DNA of 64,000 nt from Phyllobacterium calauticae (GTDB taxonomy: Bacteria > Pseudomonadota > Alphaproteobacteria > Rhizobiales > Rhizobiaceae): positions 186,001-250,000 of the forward strand of contig NZ_JAGENB010000002.1 of NCBI RefSeq assembly GCF_019991125.1, in the 5' to 3' direction. The stretch's first letter is position 1, and the number at the start of each line of letters is the position of its first letter. Shown here piece after piece: positions 52,363 through 62,298 of the stretch. The position numbers and the translations under genes were made by a program. The notes beneath the pieces were generated by a model. That model saw only the letters and a program-made list of their open reading frames with translations, searched no databases and was not told the origin of the DNA.

Positions 52363-55300
52363 TCAGAAATAATCCTGCAGCGGCCGCACTTCGAGCGAGC
52401 CTGCCTTGAGCGCCGCAATGGCTTCGGCCACCGCATCGGCACCCGACAGGGTGGTGTAGTAAGGCACCTTCTGCATCAGCGTGGCGCGGCGCAGCGATTT
52501 TGAGTCCGAGATCGCCTTGGCGCTGTCGGTGGTGTTGAATACCAGCTGCACCTGCCGGTTGCGGATGGCGTCCTCGACATGCGGACGGCCTTCCTGGACC
52601 TTGTTGATCTTCTGCGCGGCAACGCCGTTTTCCGCGAGGAAACGCGCCGTGCCGCCGGTCGCCAGGACCTTGAAGCCAAGATCCGCCAGCCGCTTGACCG
52701 GCGCAAGAATGCGCTGCTTGTCCTCGTCGCGCACCGAGACGAACAGGGTGCCGTCACGCGGCAGGTCGACACCGGCGCCGAGCTGCGCCTTGGCAAAGGC
52801 CAGCGCATAGTCGTAGTCGAGGCCCATCACTTCGCCGGTCGAGCGCATTTCCGGTCCGAGCAGGATGTCGACGCCGGGGAAACGGGCGAAGGGGAAGACG
52901 GCTTCCTTGACGGCGATGTGCTTGCGCGCGGTGCCGGATGGCTTGCCGCCATAATTGGCCAGCGCCTCGTCCAGCGTTTCGCCCGCCATGATGCGCGCGG
53001 CGATCTTGGCGATCGGCTTGCCGATGGTCTTGGCAACGAAGGGTACCGTGCGCGAGGCGCGCGGGTTGACTTCAAGCACATAGATCGTGCCGTCCTTGAT
53101 GGCGTACTGCACGTTCATCAGGCCGACAACGTTGAGGGATTTTGCCAGCGCGGCGGTTTCTGCCTCGAGCTGGGCCACGATGTCAGCCGAAAGCGAATGC
53201 ACCGGCAGCGAGCAGGCGCTGTCGCCCGAGTGAATGCCGGCTTCCTCGATATGTTCCATGATGCCGCAAACCCAGGTGTTCTTGCCGTCACACAGGCAAT
53301 CCACATCGACTTCGATGGCTTCGCTGAGATAACGGTCGAACAATAGCGGGTTTTTGCCGAGCAGGGTGTTGATCTGGCCGGTCTTGTCGTTCGGATATTT
53401 CTGCTTGATGTCTTCCGGCACGAGTTCGGGAACCGTGTCGAGCAGATAGCTCTGCAGGGCGCGCTCGTCATGGATGATCTGCATGGCGCGGCCGCCCAGG
53501 ACATAGGACGGGCGCACCACCAGCGGGAAGCCGAGTTCACCGGCAATGGTGCGGGCCTGTTCGACGGAATAGGCGATACCGTTCTTCGGCTGCGTCAGGT
53601 CGAGCTTGATCAAGAGCTTCTGGAAGCGGTCGCGATCCTCAGCCAGATCGATGGCATCCGGCGAGGTGCCGAGGATTGGGATTCCGGCTTTCTCCAGCGC
53701 ATCGGCGAGCTTGAGCGGTGTCTGGCCGCCGAACTGGACGATGACGCCGTGCAGTGTCCCGGCGGTCTGTTCGGCGCGCAGGATTTCCAGCACGTCTTCG
53801 GCGGTCAGCGGTTCGAAGTACAACCGGTCCGAGGTGTCATAGTCCGTCGATACCGTCTCGGGGTTGCAGTTGATCATGATGGCTTCGTAACCGGCATCGC
53901 GCAGGGCGAACGCCGCATGGCAGCAGCAATAATCGAACTCGATGCCCTGGCCGATACGGTTGGGGCCACCGCCGAGGATGACGACCTTCTTACGGTCCGA
54001 AACCTGGGCTTCCGAGGCGAGAGCACCGGCGAAAGGCACTTCATAGGTCGAGTACATATAGGCGGTCGGCGAGGCGAACTCGGCCGCGCAGGTATCGATG
54101 CGCTTGAAAACGGGATGCACGTCGAGCTTCTTGCGCAGCTTGACCACCTCGTTGGGGTCGACCTTGGCCAGGCTGGCGAGACGGGCATCGGAGAAGCCCA
54201 TACCCTTCAGCATGCGCAGGTTCTGCGCGTCCTGCGGCAGGCCGTGCTCGCGCACGCGCTCTTCCGTGGCGATGATTTCCGCCATCTGCTGCAGGAACCA
54301 TGGATCGATCTTGCAGCCTTCATGCACTTCCTCGACGGAAAGGCCGAGGCGCAGCGCCTGGGCCACCATGCGCAGGCGGTCCGGCGTCGGCGTGCCGATG
54401 GCGGCGCGGATGGCATTGTTGTCGCTGCCTTCGCCAAGGCCGGGAATGGCGATTTCATCGAGACCGGTGAGACCGGTTTCAAGACCGCGCAGCGCCTTCT
54501 GCAGCGATTCCTTGAAGGTGCGGCCGATGGCCATGACTTCGCCGACGGATTTCATCGCCGTTGTCAGCGTCGGTTCGGCGCCGGGGAATTTCTCGAAGGC
54601 AAAGCGCGGGATCTTGGTCACGACATAGTCGATGGACGGTTCGAACGAGGCCGGGGTCGCGCCGCCGGTGATGTCGTTTTCCAACTCGTCCAGCGTGTAG
54701 CCGACGGCGAGCTTGGCCGCGATCTTGGCGATGGGAAAGCCGGTTGCCTTGGAGGCCAGCGCCGAGGAGCGCGACACGCGCGGGTTCATTTCAATGACGA
54801 TCAGGCGGCCGTTTTCCGGATTGACGGCGAACTGCACGTTCGATCCGCCGGTCTCGACGCCGATCTCGCGCAGCACCGCAATCGAGGCGTTGCGCATGAT
54901 CTGGTATTCCTTGTCCGTCAGGGTCAAGGCCGGGGCAACGGTGATCGAATCGCCGGTATGGACGCCCATCGGATCGATGTTCTCGATGGAGCAGATGATG
55001 ATGCAGTTGTCCGCCTTGTCGCGGACGACCTCCATTTCATATTCCTTCCAGCCGAGAACCGATTCCTCGATCAGCACTTCGGTGGTCGGCGAGGCATCGA
55101 GACCGCTGCCGATGATCTCGTAGAATTCGGTGCGGTTATAGGCAATGCCGCCGCCGGTGCCGCCCATGGTGAAGGAGGGGCGGATGATGGCGGGCAGGCC
55201 GACATGGTCGAGCGCCGCACCGGCCATGCCGAGCGCGTGCGAGACGTAGCGCTGCTTGCGGTCGCCTTCGCCCAGCTGCCATTCGGTTTCCAGCTTGTCG

Positions 55301-55845
55301 AGCGCCGCATCAAGTTCGGCGCCGGAATATTTGGCCTTGACGACTTCGCGCTGCTCCTTGTGCAGGCGGCGGTCGAGGTTTTTCACGTCGGTCGCATTGG
55401 CCAGCATGGATTTGGGTGTTTCCAGGCCGATCTTGGCCATCGCCTCGCGGAACAGCGCGCGGTCCTCCGCCTTGTCGATGGCTTCGGCATTGGCGCCGAT
55501 CATTTCGACATTGTAACGTTCGAGCACGCCCATGCGGCGCAGCGACAGGGCGGTGTTCAGCGCGGTCTGGCCGCCCATGGTCGGCAGCAGGGCGTCCGGA
55601 CGCTCCTTGGCGATGATCTTGGCGACGACTTCCGGGGTGATCGGCTCGATGTAGGTGGCATCGGCCAGTTCCGGATCGGTCATGATGGTGGCCGGGTTGG
55701 AATTGACGAGGATGACGCGGTAGCCTTCCTCCTTCAGGGCCTTGCAGGCCTGCGTGCCGGAATAATCGAACTCACATGCCTGACCGATGATGATCGGTCC
55801 TGCGCCGATGATCAGAATAGATTTGATGTCGGTGCGTTTTGGCAT
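52363..55845 (-). CDS. carB: Carbamoyl-phosphate synthase large subunit
   Basis: A 1160-residue CarB that, with CarA, makes carbamoyl phosphate from glutamine, bicarbonate and ATP for arginine and pyrimidine synthesis. Both ATP-grasp halves are intact ([20 protein letters not shown] in the first; [20 protein letters not shown] in the second), as are [20 protein letters not shown] and the C-terminal allosteric domain from about residue 1020. The gene is not in an operon with carA, which lies 5.2 kb away. A terminator hairpin in its leader suggests attenuation. Confidence 0.97.
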   Translation of the reverse strand: MPKRTDIKSILIIGAGPIIIGQACEFDYSGTQACKALKEEGYRVILVNSNPATIMTDPELADATYIEPITPEVVAKIIAKERPDALLPTMGGQTALNTALSLRRMGVLERYNVEMIGANAEAIDKAEDRALFREAMAKIGLETPKSMLANATDVKNLDRRLHKEQREVVKAKYSGAELDAALDKLETEWQLGEGDRKQRYVSHALGMAGAALDHVGLPAIIRPSFTMGGTGGGIAYNRTEFYEIIGSGLDASPTTEVLIEESVLGWKEYEMEVVRDKADNCIIICSIENIDPMGVHTGDSITVAPALTLTDKEYQIMRNASIAVLREIGVETGGSNVQFAVNPENGRLIVIEMNPRVSRSSALASKATGFPIAKIAAKLAVGYTLDELENDITGGATPASFEPSIDYVVTKIPRFAFEKFPGAEPTLTTAMKSVGEVMAIGRTFKESLQKALRGLETGLTGLDEIAIPGLGEGSDNNAIRAAIGTPTPDRLRMVAQALRLGLSVEEVHEGCKIDPWFLQQMAEIIATEERVREHGLPQDAQNLRMLKGMGFSDARLASLAKVDPNEVVKLRKKLDVHPVFKRIDTCAAEFASPTAYMYSTYEVPFAGALASEAQVSDRKKVVILGGGPNRIGQGIEFDYCCCHAAFALRDAGYEAIMINCNPETVSTDYDTSDRLYFEPLTAEDVLEILRAEQTAGTLHGVIVQFGGQTPLKLADALEKAGIPILGTSPDAIDLAEDRDRFQKLLIKLDLTQPKNGIAYSVEQARTIAGELGFPLVVRPSYVLGGRAMQIIHDERALQSYLLDTVPELVPEDIKQKYPNDKTGQINTLLGKNPLLFDRYLSEAIEVDVDCLCDGKNTWVCGIMEHIEEAGIHSGDSACSLPVHSLSADIVAQLEAETAALAKSLNVVGLMNVQYAIKDGTIYVLEVNPRASRTVPFVAKTIGKPIAKIAARIMAGETLDEALANYGGKPSGTARKHIAVKEAVFPFARFPGVDILLGPEMRSTGEVMGLDYDYALAFAKAQLGAGVDLPRDGTLFVSVRDEDKQRILAPVKRLADLGFKVLATGGTARFLAENGVAAQKINKVQEGRPHVEDAIRNRQVQLVFNTTDSAKAISDSKSLRRATLMQKVPYYTTLSGADAVAEAIAALKAGSLEVRPLQDYF

Positions 55846-55874
55846 GGCTTCTTCCTATCAACAGCGTGCTGCAC

Positions 55875-55967
55875 AAAAAACCGCACGGACTTGACCGTAC
55901 GGGCAGACACAAAATTCCTAATGCGAGGCTAAGGCTGCCTTATAGGCAAAGCGATCGGATTACGTAA
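55875..55967 (-). promoter_or_regulatory. carB promoter and leader terminator (candidate attenuator)
   Basis: On the minus strand, TTACGT (55967-55962) and TATAAG (55944-55939) have a 17-bp spacer. Downstream, CCGTACGG (55902-55895) pairs fully with CCGTGCGG (55888-55881; one wobble) and is followed by TTTTTT (55880-55875). The terminated leader would be about 58 nt, ending 30 bp before carB. Confidence 0.65.
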
Positions 55968-56214
55968 CCCCAAAAACGCGCAAATCCATGCTTTTTCGCC
56001 GCAGTTTCGTGGAGATCGGGCATGAGGCGGTGCTTTATGTCTATCCGGGTCTGAAACAGGCGGATCACCCTGCATTATTCAGTCATGAAAATTGATTGGG
56101 AATCCATTGCAGCCACCAGTTGAAAATAGCATCGTGCATGGAACAAATAAGGAGCTATACTGTTGATGTGCAACATATCAGCGGCATGGCCGAGGGTTCA
56201 TCTGGAGGTGGGTA
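55968..56214. other. carB/metallopeptidase intergenic remainder
   Basis: No gene is supported here. It presumably holds the promoter of the rightward metallopeptidase gene, whose Shine-Dalgarno GGAGG is at 56203-56207. Confidence 0.45.
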
Positions 56215-57159
56215 ATGCGCTGGCAAGGCGGTAGGCAAAGTGACAATGTTGAGGACCGCCGCACCGATGGTGACGATGGCGGCACTCCCGGCGGCATGGG
56301 CAATGGCGGCGGCTTCCGCTTTCCCAGCGGCGGCGGCATACAGTCCGTGCGCGGCGGCGGCATATCCGGTATCCTTGTCCTTGCGGCCATTTTCCTGTTC
56401 CTGAAATTCTGCACCAATATCGATCCGATGCAGATTCTGGTGGATGGCGGCATGATGGATCAATCGTCGCCGGGACAAAGCCAGAGCCAGTCGCCCGCCT
56501 CGCGCCCGACGGCGCAGGCCAATGACCAGATGACGCAGTTCGTCAAGACGGTTCTGGCCGAGACCGAGGATGTCTGGAGCGGCATTTTCCAGGCGGAGGG
56601 CAAGCAGTATCCGCCGCCCACTCTGGTGCTGTTTAATGGACAGACCCGTTCGGCCTGCGGTTCCGCCAGTGCGGCCACCGGACCGTTCTATTGTCCGGGC
56701 GACCGCAAGGTCTATATCGATCTGAATTTTTACAACGAGCTGGACAAGAAGTTCGGCGCGTCGGGCGACTTTGCCCAGGCCTATGTGCTTGCCCATGAAG
56801 TGGGTCACCACGTGCAGAACCTGATCGGCGTCCTGCCGAAGTTCAACCAGATGCGCCAGAACATGAGCGAGGCCGACGCCAATGCCATGTCCGTGCGGGT
56901 CGAACTGCAGGCGGATTGCTTTGCCGGTATCTGGGGGCATTTCACCCAGCAGAAGGGTATTCTGGAAGCGGGCGACCTGGAGGAAGCGCTGAATGCCGCC
57001 AAGCAGATCGGCGATGACACCCTGCAGCGCAAGATGCAGGGCTATGTGGTTCCCGAAAGCTTCAACCACGGCACCTCTGCCCAGCGCAGCTCATGGTTCA
57101 AGCGCGGCTTCGACAGCGGCAAGCTCGACAGCTGCGACACGTTCAGCGGCGCGATCTGA
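56215..57159 (+). CDS. Neutral zinc metallopeptidase (YpfJ-like)
   Basis: A 314-residue membrane-anchored zinc peptidase of PF04228. A Gly-rich cytoplasmic N-terminus of about 55 residues precedes one transmembrane helix (GILVLAAIFLFLKFC). The catalytic HEVGHH is at about residue 193, with the third zinc ligand in ELQADCFAGIW. YPPPTLVLFNGQTRSACGSA and YCPGDRKVYIDLNFYNEL are family blocks. It probably faces the periplasm. Substrates are unknown. A copy of the 123-bp repeat follows immediately. Confidence 0.9.
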   Translation: MRWQGGRQSDNVEDRRTDGDDGGTPGGMGNGGGFRFPSGGGIQSVRGGGISGILVLAAIFLFLKFCTNIDPMQILVDGGMMDQSSPGQSQSQSPASRPTAQANDQMTQFVKTVLAETEDVWSGIFQAEGKQYPPPTLVLFNGQTRSACGSASAATGPFYCPGDRKVYIDLNFYNELDKKFGASGDFAQAYVLAHEVGHHVQNLIGVLPKFNQMRQNMSEADANAMSVRVELQADCFAGIWGHFTQQKGILEAGDLEEALNAAKQIGDDTLQRKMQGYVVPESFNHGTSAQRSSWFKRGFDSGKLDSCDTFSGAI

Positions 57160-57184
57160 TAAGACGCGCGCTGCACGACAAATT

Positions 57185-57308
57185 GTGCGTGGTTCGACAA
57201 GCTCACCATGAGGGAGGTTGAGAGTTGCAGGGAGCCTTATTCCGCTACGTTCGCGATTGGCATGCAGCCAACCCACTTCCCTCATGGTGAGCTTGTCGAA
57301 CCACGCAC
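57185..57308. repeat. 124-bp inverted-repeat element, copy B
   Basis: The same 30-bp arms as copy A are at 57186-57215 and 57278-57307, with one more matching base pair outside. The core has diverged but keeps TTGCAGGGA and GATTGG. It lies 26 bp after the metallopeptidase stop and 24 bp from the end of the convergent racemase. Confidence 0.9.
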
Positions 57309-57332
57309 CTGCAAGCCTGAAATCACAAGAGG

Positions 57333-58061
57333 CTAAACGGCGGTCCGCTGATCCGTGAAATCCCGTCCCAGCGCCAGCGATACGGCGGCCTCGGAATGGA
57401 TCGTGGTCGAATCGAACACCGGCAGGGCGACATTGTCATCGGTGAGGGAGAGGCAGATTTCGGTGCAGCCGAGAATGACGCAGTCGGCTCCGGCTTCCTT
57501 GCCGCGCACGATGATCTTTTCCAGCGCCTGGCGGGACTCTTCCTTCACGATGCCGCAGCAGAGTTCGTCAAAGATCACCGCGTGGACTTTTGCCCGGTCG
57601 ATTTCATTGGGAACCATAACCTCGATGCCGAATGCATCGCGCATATAGTCGGCATAAAACCCGTGTTCCATGGTGTAGCGCGTCGCCAGCAGCAGCGGAC
57701 GTTGCATGCCGGCGGCGGCTAGCACCCGGCCGGTTTCCTGCCGGATGTCGATCAGCGGAATGCTGACGGAACCTGCAACCTCGTTGGCAACGAGATGCAT
57801 GGTGTTGGTGCAGATGAGAACGCAGTCGGCGCCGGCCGCTTCAAGCCGCTTGGCCGCATCCGACAAAAGCGCCGCGGCATCGTCCCAGCGGTTGCTTTTC
57901 TGCAGGGCGACGACTTCGGAGAAATCCAGCGACTGCAAGGCCACCTTGGCGGAGGCAAGGCCGCCCAGCCGGGCGCGGACGGCTTCATTGATCTGCCGGT
58001 AATAGACGGCCGTGCTTTCCCAGCTCATACCGCCAATCAGCCCAATCGTGCGCATTCTCAT
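57333..58061 (-). CDS. Aspartate/glutamate racemase family protein
   Basis: A 242-residue racemase of the Asp/Glu/hydantoin superfamily (YgeA-like). N-terminal IGLIGGMSWESTAVYYRQIN is characteristic. The two catalytic cysteines are Cys84 (ICTNTMHL) and Cys199 (LGCTEICL), so it should work in both directions by a two-base mechanism. It is divergent from an Lrp-type gene across 140 bp with a palindromic site, which suggests amino-acid-responsive control. Confidence 0.87.
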   Translation of the reverse strand: MRMRTIGLIGGMSWESTAVYYRQINEAVRARLGGLASAKVALQSLDFSEVVALQKSNRWDDAAALLSDAAKRLEAAGADCVLICTNTMHLVANEVAGSVSIPLIDIRQETGRVLAAAGMQRPLLLATRYTMEHGFYADYMRDAFGIEVMVPNEIDRAKVHAVIFDELCCGIVKEESRQALEKIIVRGKEAGADCVILGCTEICLSLTDDNVALPVFDSTTIHSEAAVSLALGRDFTDQRTAV

Positions 58062-58114
58062 TCTCCCATTGAAGTCATTGCGGGAATAATAATTCAGATG
58101 CCGCGCGAACGGTT

Positions 58115-58127
58115 CGCAAAGTTTGCG
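58115..58127. promoter_or_regulatory. Candidate Lrp-type operator
   Basis: CGCAAA-G-TTTGCG is a perfect 13-bp palindrome between the divergent racemase and Lrp genes. It is within a longer near-symmetric TTCGCAAAGTTTGCGGAA. Confidence 0.5.
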
Positions 58128-58201
58128 GAATAAACCTGTCTCCCTGCAAAAGATTGGCGTATATTCCGGCTGAAACGCCGAAATATTGCGTGGGAATGGA
58201 T

Positions 58202-58666
58202 ATGCTCGACCATCGTGACCGGAAAATCCTGGATTTGCTGCAAGCAGATTCGTCCATCGCCGTGTCGGATCTGGCTGACCGGGTCAGCCTGTCCGTCTCC
58301 GCCTGTTCCCGCCGCATCCAGCGTCTGGAGGAAGAGGGCTATATCGCCCGCCGCGTCGTTCTGCTCGACCGGCCGGTGATGGGGCTGCCGACGACGATGT
58401 TCGTCATTGTCCGCACCGCGCGCCATTCCGCCGACTGGCTGGAGCAGTTCCGCGCCGCGATCATCGATATCCCTGAAATCGTCGAAGTGCACCGGATGAC
58501 CGGCACCTTCGACTATATTCTCAAGCTCGTTCTCCCGCGCGTCGAAGCCTATGACGGCATCTACAAGGCGCTGGTGGAAAAGGTCGAGTTTTTCGACATA
58601 TCCGCTTCGGTTTCCATGGAGACGCTGAAGGCAACCACCGCCCTGCCGACCCGTTATGCCAGGTAG
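58202..58666 (+). CDS. Lrp/AsnC-family regulator
   Basis: A 154-residue regulator with HTH RKILDLLQADSSIAVSDLAD and SLSVSACSRRIQRLEEEGYI, and RAM domain VHRMTGTFDYILKLVLPRVE. The ATG at 58202 has GGGA 6 nt upstream; the ATG at 58196 abuts the signal. It probably regulates the divergent Asp/Glu racemase in response to an amino acid. Confidence 0.87.
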   Translation: MLDHRDRKILDLLQADSSIAVSDLADRVSLSVSACSRRIQRLEEEGYIARRVVLLDRPVMGLPTTMFVIVRTARHSADWLEQFRAAIIDIPEIVEVHRMTGTFDYILKLVLPRVEAYDGIYKALVEKVEFFDISASVSMETLKATTALPTRYAR

Positions 58667-58826
58667 GGATGTGGCAGCATATGTCAGGAGATATTGTTTC
58701 CAGAGCATAATCGGCAAGCATTTTCCCCGATTTTCTGATCATGTTCACGTATTGTTTCGCTCGTGGAAATCGATTATGAGCATTTTCCGGATCAATTTCG
58801 TTCCGGAACGCCAAAAGTGAGTTTCG

Positions 58827-60083
58827 ATGATTGATCCTGTCCTTGCCAAGCGCGGGCTGACTCTTGTCTTTGTCATGCTCCTTATGGATGTCATCGGCAT
58901 CGCGATCATCGTGCCGGTCATGCCGGCTTATCTCGAACAGCTGACGGGATCGGATGTCAGTCACGCGGCGATAGATGGTGGCTGGCTGCTGTTCGTCTAT
59001 GCCGCCATGCAGTTCGTTTTTGCCCCGCTGATCGGCAATCTGAGCGACCGTTTCGGCCGCCGTCCGGTGCTGCTTGCCTCGGTGTTCACCTTTGCCATCG
59101 ACAATCTGATCTGCGCGCTCGCAACGAGTTTCGGTATGCTGTTCATCGGCCGCGTGCTGGCGGGCATCAGCGGCGCGAGCTTTTCCACCGCCTCCGCCTA
59201 TATCGCCGATGTCAGCACGGACGAGAACCGCGCCAAGAATTTCGGCCTTCTCGGCATTGCCTTCGGCGTCGGCTTTATCCTCGGTCCGATCATCGGCGGC
59301 CTGCTCGGCGAGTTCGGTCCGCGCGTGCCGTTCTTCGGTGCGGCGCTGATCGCCTTCCTGAATTTTCTCGTGGCCTATTTCTTCCTGCCGGAAACGCTTG
59401 AAACGAAGAACCGCCGGACGTTCGACTGGAAGCGCGCCAATCCGCTCGGCGCTCTCAAACAGATGCGCGGCCACCGGGGAATTCTGTGGATCGGTCTCGT
59501 CTTCTTCATGCTCACCCTTGGCCACATGGCCTATCCCTCGGTTTGGTCGTTCGTCAGCGCCTATCGCTATGACTGGAACCAGCGGGATATCGGCCTGTCG
59601 CTCGGCGTGTTCGGCATGGGCGGCGCGCTGGTCATGGGTTTCATCCTGCCGCGCGTCGTCGCCCGCTTCGGCGAGTGGCGCACGGCAGTGATCGGGCTGG
59701 TTTTCACGGCGCTCGGTTTCTTCGGCTATGCCGCGGCGTGGCAGGGCTGGATGGTCTATGCGGTCATCGTCGCGACCTGCCTGGAAAGCCTGGCGGATCC
59801 AGCCATGCGCAGCATCGCCGCCGCCAAGGTTCCGCCGTCGGAGCAGGGCGAATTGCAGGGCGCGATGACCAGTCTGTTCAGCATCACCAATGTGATCGGC
59901 CCGCTGATTTTTACCCAGATCTTTGCGATGTTCACCGCGCCGGCGGCATCGGTCGCCTTCGGCGGCGCCCCCTATGTGCTCGGCGGGCTCTTCGTGGTGA
60001 TCGCCGTCGCCGTCTTTGTCCTGCGGGTGGAAAAACCTGGCATTGCCGCGCATGAGCCGCTGGAACAGGCGGCAGCTATTTGA
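58827..60083 (+). CDS. TetA/TCR-type MFS transporter
   Basis: A 418-residue twelve-helix drug:H+ antiporter family protein. N-terminal LTLVFVMLLMDVIGIAIIVP resembles TetA class transporters, motif A is GNLSDRFGRRPVLL, and motif C-like GFILGPIIGGLLGEFG is in helix 5. It has no adjacent TetR gene, so tetracycline transport should not be assumed. The following aldo/keto reductase is 55 bp away on the same strand. Confidence 0.85.
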   Translation: MIDPVLAKRGLTLVFVMLLMDVIGIAIIVPVMPAYLEQLTGSDVSHAAIDGGWLLFVYAAMQFVFAPLIGNLSDRFGRRPVLLASVFTFAIDNLICALATSFGMLFIGRVLAGISGASFSTASAYIADVSTDENRAKNFGLLGIAFGVGFILGPIIGGLLGEFGPRVPFFGAALIAFLNFLVAYFFLPETLETKNRRTFDWKRANPLGALKQMRGHRGILWIGLVFFMLTLGHMAYPSVWSFVSAYRYDWNQRDIGLSLGVFGMGGALVMGFILPRVVARFGEWRTAVIGLVFTALGFFGYAAAWQGWMVYAVIVATCLESLADPAMRSIAAAKVPPSEQGELQGAMTSLFSITNVIGPLIFTQIFAMFTAPAASVAFGGAPYVLGGLFVVIAVAVFVLRVEKPGIAAHEPLEQAAAI

Positions 60084-60138
60084 TTGGCTTTCCCTTTGCG
60101 CTATGCAACGGGTCCCACCCGCCGAAACGAGGTTTTCC

Positions 60139-61059
60139 ATGTCCGCCCAAAAACGTATCCCGCTCAATTCCGAAGGTCTGTCGCTGTCCCGGCTGGTGCT
60201 GGGCGCCTGGCGGCTGCTCGACCAGGGCGCAAAGCCGGCGCCGGCCGAGGTGGTGCGCCTGATCGATGAGGCGATTGCGCTTGGCCTGACCAGTTTCGAC
60301 CACGCCGATATCTACGGCAATTATGGTGTCGAGGCGGCGTTCGGCGCCGGTCTTGCCGGCTGGAGCGGCAAGCGCCAGTCGATCGAGCTGATCACCAAAT
60401 GCGATATCATGCTGACATCGGACCAGCGCCCGGAAAACCGGGTGAAGCACTACGATACCAGCGCGGCACATATCAAGGCGTCCGTCGACCGTTCGCTGCA
60501 GAACCTCAGGACCGATTATATCGATGTGCTGCTGCTGCACCGCCCCGATCCGCTGATGGATGCGGATGACACGGCGGCGGGATTGCAGGCGGTTGTGAAG
60601 GCCGGAAAGGTGCGCGCCATCGGCGTGTCGAATTTCACGCCGCCGCAGATCGATCTGCTGGCATCGCGCCTGCCGTTTCCCATTGTGACCAACCAGATCG
60701 AGATGTCGGTGACCGCCACGGCGCCGCTCACCGATGGCAGCCTTGATCACGCCCAACGCCTGCGCTATGCGCCGATGATCTGGTCGCCGCTCGGCGGCGG
60801 CAGCCTGTTTACCGGCACGGGCGAGCAGGAGCAGCGCGTGCGTGCCGCGTTGCAGGCAGTGGGGGGTGAGCTTGGTGTTGACGATATCTCGGCGATTGCC
60901 ATTGCCTGGCTGCTGCGCCATCCGGCGCGGCTGGTTCCCGTGCTCGGCAGCCTGAAGCGGGAGCGCCTGGCGAAAATGGTGGCGGCGCTCGATATCACGC
61001 TCGAGCGCCAGCAGTGGTTTGCCATCCTGAAAGCCAGTACCGGCCGGGATGTGGCCTGA
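60139..61059 (+). CDS. Aldo/keto reductase
   Basis: A 306-residue (beta/alpha)8 NADPH-dependent reductase of the YdhF type. The catalytic region shows SFDHADIYGNYGVEAAFG with Asp and Tyr, then a Lys in ITKCDI and a His in LLLHRPDPLM. The C-terminal cofactor site is LVPVLGSLKRERLAKM. The start is the ATG at 60139. It may be cotranscribed with the MFS gene. Its TGA abuts the carA stop (TGATCA). Confidence 0.87.
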   Translation: MSAQKRIPLNSEGLSLSRLVLGAWRLLDQGAKPAPAEVVRLIDEAIALGLTSFDHADIYGNYGVEAAFGAGLAGWSGKRQSIELITKCDIMLTSDQRPENRVKHYDTSAAHIKASVDRSLQNLRTDYIDVLLLHRPDPLMDADDTAAGLQAVVKAGKVRAIGVSNFTPPQIDLLASRLPFPIVTNQIEMSVTATAPLTDGSLDHAQRLRYAPMIWSPLGGGSLFTGTGEQEQRVRAALQAVGGELGVDDISAIAIAWLLRHPARLVPVLGSLKRERLAKMVAALDITLERQQWFAILKASTGRDVA

Positions 61060-62298
61060 TCAGGCAGCCTGATCGCGCTCGGGCAGCGGCGCAAGTCCCT
61101 GACGGGCGCGGATCAGATTGGCGAAGCGGCGGAACAGGTAGTGCGAGTCCTGCGGGCCGGGCGATGCCTCCGGATGATGCTGTACCGAGAAGATCGACTT
61201 GCCGGTGACGCGCAGACCGCAATTGCTGCCGTCGAACAGCGACACGTGGGTTTCTTCCACGCCATCGGGCAGTGAATCCGCATCGACGGCAAAGCCGTGG
61301 TTCATCGAAACGATCTCGACTTTGCCGGTGGTGTCGTCGCGCACCGGATGATTGGCGCCGTGATGGCCCTGATGCATCTTCTTGGTGTCACCGCCGAGCG
61401 CCAGCGCCAGCATCTGGTGACCGAGGCAGATGCCGAAGACGGGAATGTCGGTCTTGATCAGGTCCTGGATGGCCGGAACCGCATATTTGCCTGTGGCAGC
61501 GGGATCGCCGGGGCCGTTTGACAGGAAAATGCCGTCGGGTTTGTGGGCAAGCACGTCTTCCGCCGTCGCCGTTGCTGGGACGATGGTGACTTTGGCACCA
61601 AGCCCGGCGATGAGGCGCAGGATATTGCGCTTGATGCCGTAATCGATGGCAACCACGTGGAATTCCGGCGCGGTCTGCTCGTCAAAACCCTCGTTCCACA
61701 CCCATGGCTTCTCGGTCCAGACCGAGCTTTGGCCTGATGTGACGTCCTTGGCCAGATCGAGGTCGAGCAGGCCGTGCCAGGCCGCAGCGCGTTTGGTCAG
61801 GGCAGGGATGTCGAAATTCCCGGCGGGATCGTGGGCGATGACGCCATTGGGCATGCCCTTTTCGCGGATGAGGGCGGTGAGCGCACGGGTATCGACGCCG
61901 GCAAGCGCGATCACGCCGCGCGCCTTCAGCCAATCGTCGAGATGTTCGGCGGCGCGGTAGCTCGAGGGTGCCGTGATGTCGGCCTTGAAGATGGCGCCGA
62001 CGGCACCGGCGCGGTTGGCCGGGGTCAGGTCTTCGATGTCTTCCCGGTTGGTGCCGACATTGCCGATATGGGGGAAGGTGAAGGTGACGATCTGGCCGGC
62101 ATAGGAGGGGTCGGTGAGGATTTCCTCGTAGCCGGTCAGCGCGGTGTTGAAGCAGACTTCCGCCTCGCAGGCGCCGGTCGCGCCCAGTCCCTTGCCCTCG
62201 ATCACCGTTCCATCGGCCAGAACCAGCACCGCTGTCGGCTTGAATTCTGTCCAGGCTGCGGTCTTTGCACCTGCGTCTGTCGTTATCGGGGCGGTCAT
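61060..62298 (-). CDS. carA: Carbamoyl-phosphate synthase small subunit
   Basis: A 412-residue glutaminase subunit that supplies ammonia to CarB. N-terminal VLVLADGTVIEGKGLGATG and the FNTALTGYEEILTDPSYAGQ block are typical of CarA. The class I amidotransferase domain has the nucleophile Cys in VFGICLGHQML at about 295, and the His/Glu pair in VQHHPEASPGP. AGGAG lies 6 nt before the ATG at 62298; a longer open frame upstream is not conserved. It is divergent from yqeY. Confidence 0.97.
   Translation of the reverse strand: MTAPITTDAGAKTAAWTEFKPTAVLVLADGTVIEGKGLGATGACEAEVCFNTALTGYEEILTDPSYAGQIVTFTFPHIGNVGTNREDIEDLTPANRAGAVGAIFKADITAPSSYRAAEHLDDWLKARGVIALAGVDTRALTALIREKGMPNGVIAHDPAGNFDIPALTKRAAAWHGLLDLDLAKDVTSGQSSVWTEKPWVWNEGFDEQTAPEFHVVAIDYGIKRNILRLIAGLGAKVTIVPATATAEDVLAHKPDGIFLSNGPGDPAATGKYAVPAIQDLIKTDIPVFGICLGHQMLALALGGDTKKMHQGHHGANHPVRDDTTGKVEIVSMNHGFAVDADSLPDGVEETHVSLFDGSNCGLRVTGKSIFSVQHHPEASPGPQDSHYLFRRFANLIRARQGLAPLPERDQAA

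Noticed and set aside
53470-55932. An 820-codon open frame antisense to carB
   Set aside because: Composition is typical of an antisense shadow, while carB itself is fully conserved.
58827-60083. A tetracycline resistance gene
   Set aside because: The protein is TetA-like in overall family, but many chromosomal TCR-type transporters are not drug pumps and no tetR gene is adjacent.
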